A DNA stretch of 6,364 bases from Deinococcales bacterium (GTDB lineage Bacteria; Deinococcota; Deinococci; Deinococcales; Deinococcaceae), in contig JACMOA010000220.1 of NCBI GenBank assembly GCA_014378225.1, positions 1-6,364 of the forward strand. Direction: 5' to 3'. The first letter of the stretch is position 1. Every line of letters begins with the position of its first letter. Position numbers and translations under genes: made by a program. The notes under the pieces were generated by a model. That model saw only the letters and a list, made by a program, of their open reading frames with translations, did no database searches and was not told the origin of the DNA. Shown one piece after another: positions 5,951-6,364 of the stretch.

Positions 5951-5994
5951 TAAAGGGTCTCGAGAGCAGAGGGTAAGGTGTCGCACGAGGTGTG

Positions 5995-6003
5995 AGTATA
6001 GCA
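5995..6003 (-). promoter_or_regulatory. Probable carD promoter (extended -10)
   Basis: TGCTATACT on the minus strand is an extended -10 (TGn plus TATACT, one base from TATAAT). The -35 region is poor (AGTTAT or TAGTTA at the right distance), which fits an extended -10 promoter. The start would be near 5988, giving a leader of about 130 nt. Confidence 0.5.
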
Positions 6004-6079
6004 AATGTTCATGAATAATAACTAGGACGAATGCACGGTATGAGAGGAAAGGCTTGAGAGTGGGAGGATTGGACTGCTC

Positions 6080-6103
6080 GGGGGTAGGAGGGTAGGAGGG
6101 TAG
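6080..6103 (+). repeat. G-rich tandem repeat, unit GGGTAGGA
   Basis: Two full 8-nt units (6082-6089, 6090-6097) and a partial third (6098-6103), preceded by GG, give three runs of three or more Gs separated by TAGGA. With many GG pairs it could fold as a two-layer G-quadruplex. A three-layer one would need the distant GGG at 6062-6064. Confidence 0.7.
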
Positions 6104-6127
6104 ACAACCTTTGTTCTTGCTTTTTCT

Positions 6128-6312
6128 GAGGTCTGATACAAATTCTGATTGATTCCGTTACATGTTCCGCTGTCTTGAGCAGGACGGCACCTAACAGGCC
6201 ATCCCGCCCCGTGGGGCCTGCCCGTGTCTTGGCCTAAACAGCACTTTCTGGGCTAGGCCGCTGGAAATATCGTTCACTACGTTACCGATATTTCCGGAAT
6301 CCTTGTGACCTC
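6128..6312. repeat. Nested inverted-repeat element, possible small noncoding repeat
   Basis: Two outer pairs enclose the block: GAGGTC (6128-6133) with GACCTC (6307-6312), and GATTCC (6151-6156) with GGAATC (6296-6301). Inside are three successive hairpins: CAGGCC/GGCCTG (6195-6200, 6215-6220), GGCCTA/TAGGCC (6231-6236, 6254-6259), and a perfect 10-bp stem GGAAATATCG/CGATATTTCC (6263-6272, 6286-6295) with a 13-nt loop. The 185-bp size is in the range of the intergenic small noncoding repeats known from Deinococcus radiodurans. The style is familiar, but I cannot confirm a match to any named class. A structured RNA is the alternative. Confidence 0.5.
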
Positions 6313-6321
6313 TGTCGACTT

Positions 6322-6353
6322 TTCACCACTCAAAACCTTCACCACCCAAAGCC
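6322..6353 (+). repeat. Tandem direct repeat, 16 nt x 2
   Basis: TTCACCACTCAAAACC (6322-6337) is followed at once by TTCACCACCCAAAGCC (6338-6353), identical at 14 of 16 positions. Its role is unknown; the window ends shortly after. Confidence 0.7.
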
Positions 6354-6364
6354 CTCCCCACTCG

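Larger units (their letters stand above)
65..5964. repeat. Highly iterated palindrome CTCGAG, 45 copies
   Basis: Counted by hand, first bases at: 65, 155, 209, 256, 328, 477, 516, 655, 765, 1143, 1158, 1228, 2053, 2113, 2223, 2308, 2557, 2638, 2671, 2699, 2994, 3022, 3048, 3119, 3172, 3196, 3380, 3537, 3575, 4012, 4161, 4277, 4310, 4441, 4467, 4649, 4796, 4804, 4996, 5170, 5266, 5328, 5366, 5729, 5959. About two would be expected in a window this size. The base to the left is G in 27 copies and C in 12. Eight copies are between genes and the rest within genes, in all reading frames. Confidence 0.95.
6004..6364. other. Gene-free region with repeats
   Basis: No open frame with a credible start and ribosome binding site is found on either strand. 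Together with the carD leader, 504 bases lack a gene. The region contains the G-rich tandem repeat, the nested inverted repeats and the short direct repeat listed separately. It also lacks CTCGAG, which is otherwise frequent. No tRNA is recognised. Confidence 0.6.

Noticed and set aside
65..5964. CTCGAG copies as CRISPR spacers, cloning scars or an assembly artefact
   Set aside because: Spacing is irregular, the flanks differ from copy to copy, and the sites lie inside intact conserved genes in several frames.

Overview
The window looks like a chromosomal segment of a moderate-GC member of the Deinococcota (Deinococcus or a close relative). This is an inference without any database search. 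It rests on a CarD-type RNA polymerase regulator, a tetR start codon placed directly behind a -10 box (leaderless style, common in Deinococcus), a hairpin-rich intergenic block resembling the small noncoding repeats of Deinococcus, and a lipid gene that could fit the unusual alkylamine lipids of this group.

Layout. (1) Positions 1-3237 hold a minus-strand cluster read from right to left: a TetR repressor (3237-2617), an RND/MMPL exporter of the HAE3 type (2495-243), and the first 45 codons of a secreted protein (135-1, cut by the window edge). The tetR and mmpL promoters carry a matching imperfect palindrome at the same place just behind the -35 box, so TetR probably controls both. (2) Positions 3238-3565 are a divergent intergenic region containing a 24-nt inverted repeat with one mismatch. 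(3) Positions 3566-5236 (+) encode a 556-residue two-part protein: an N-terminal membrane domain related to the acyltransferase PlsY, and a C-terminal soluble domain related to the fatty acyl-ACP reductase (AAR) of cyanobacteria, with the catalytic-cysteine region preserved. The PlsY-like part has lost several residues known to be important in PlsY. This is the most interesting gene of the window. (4) Positions 5860-5339 (-) encode a CarD/CdnL regulator with its own terminator, convergent with the fusion gene. (5) Positions 5861-6364 hold the long carD leader and promoter, a G-rich tandem repeat, a block of nested inverted repeats and a short direct repeat; no gene is seen there.

Across the whole window the palindrome CTCGAG occurs 45 times by hand count, where about two would be expected. 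It lies in genes and between genes, on both sides of strand switches and in all three reading frames, so it behaves as a highly iterated palindrome like HIP1 of cyanobacteria. It is absent after position 5964, where the hairpin-rich block lies.

How the parts work together: the left cluster is a self-contained repressor/exporter/secreted-protein unit for a hydrophobic substrate or envelope lipid. The fusion gene is probably a membrane-bound acyl-reducing enzyme. CarD is a general transcription factor with no evident link to its neighbours.
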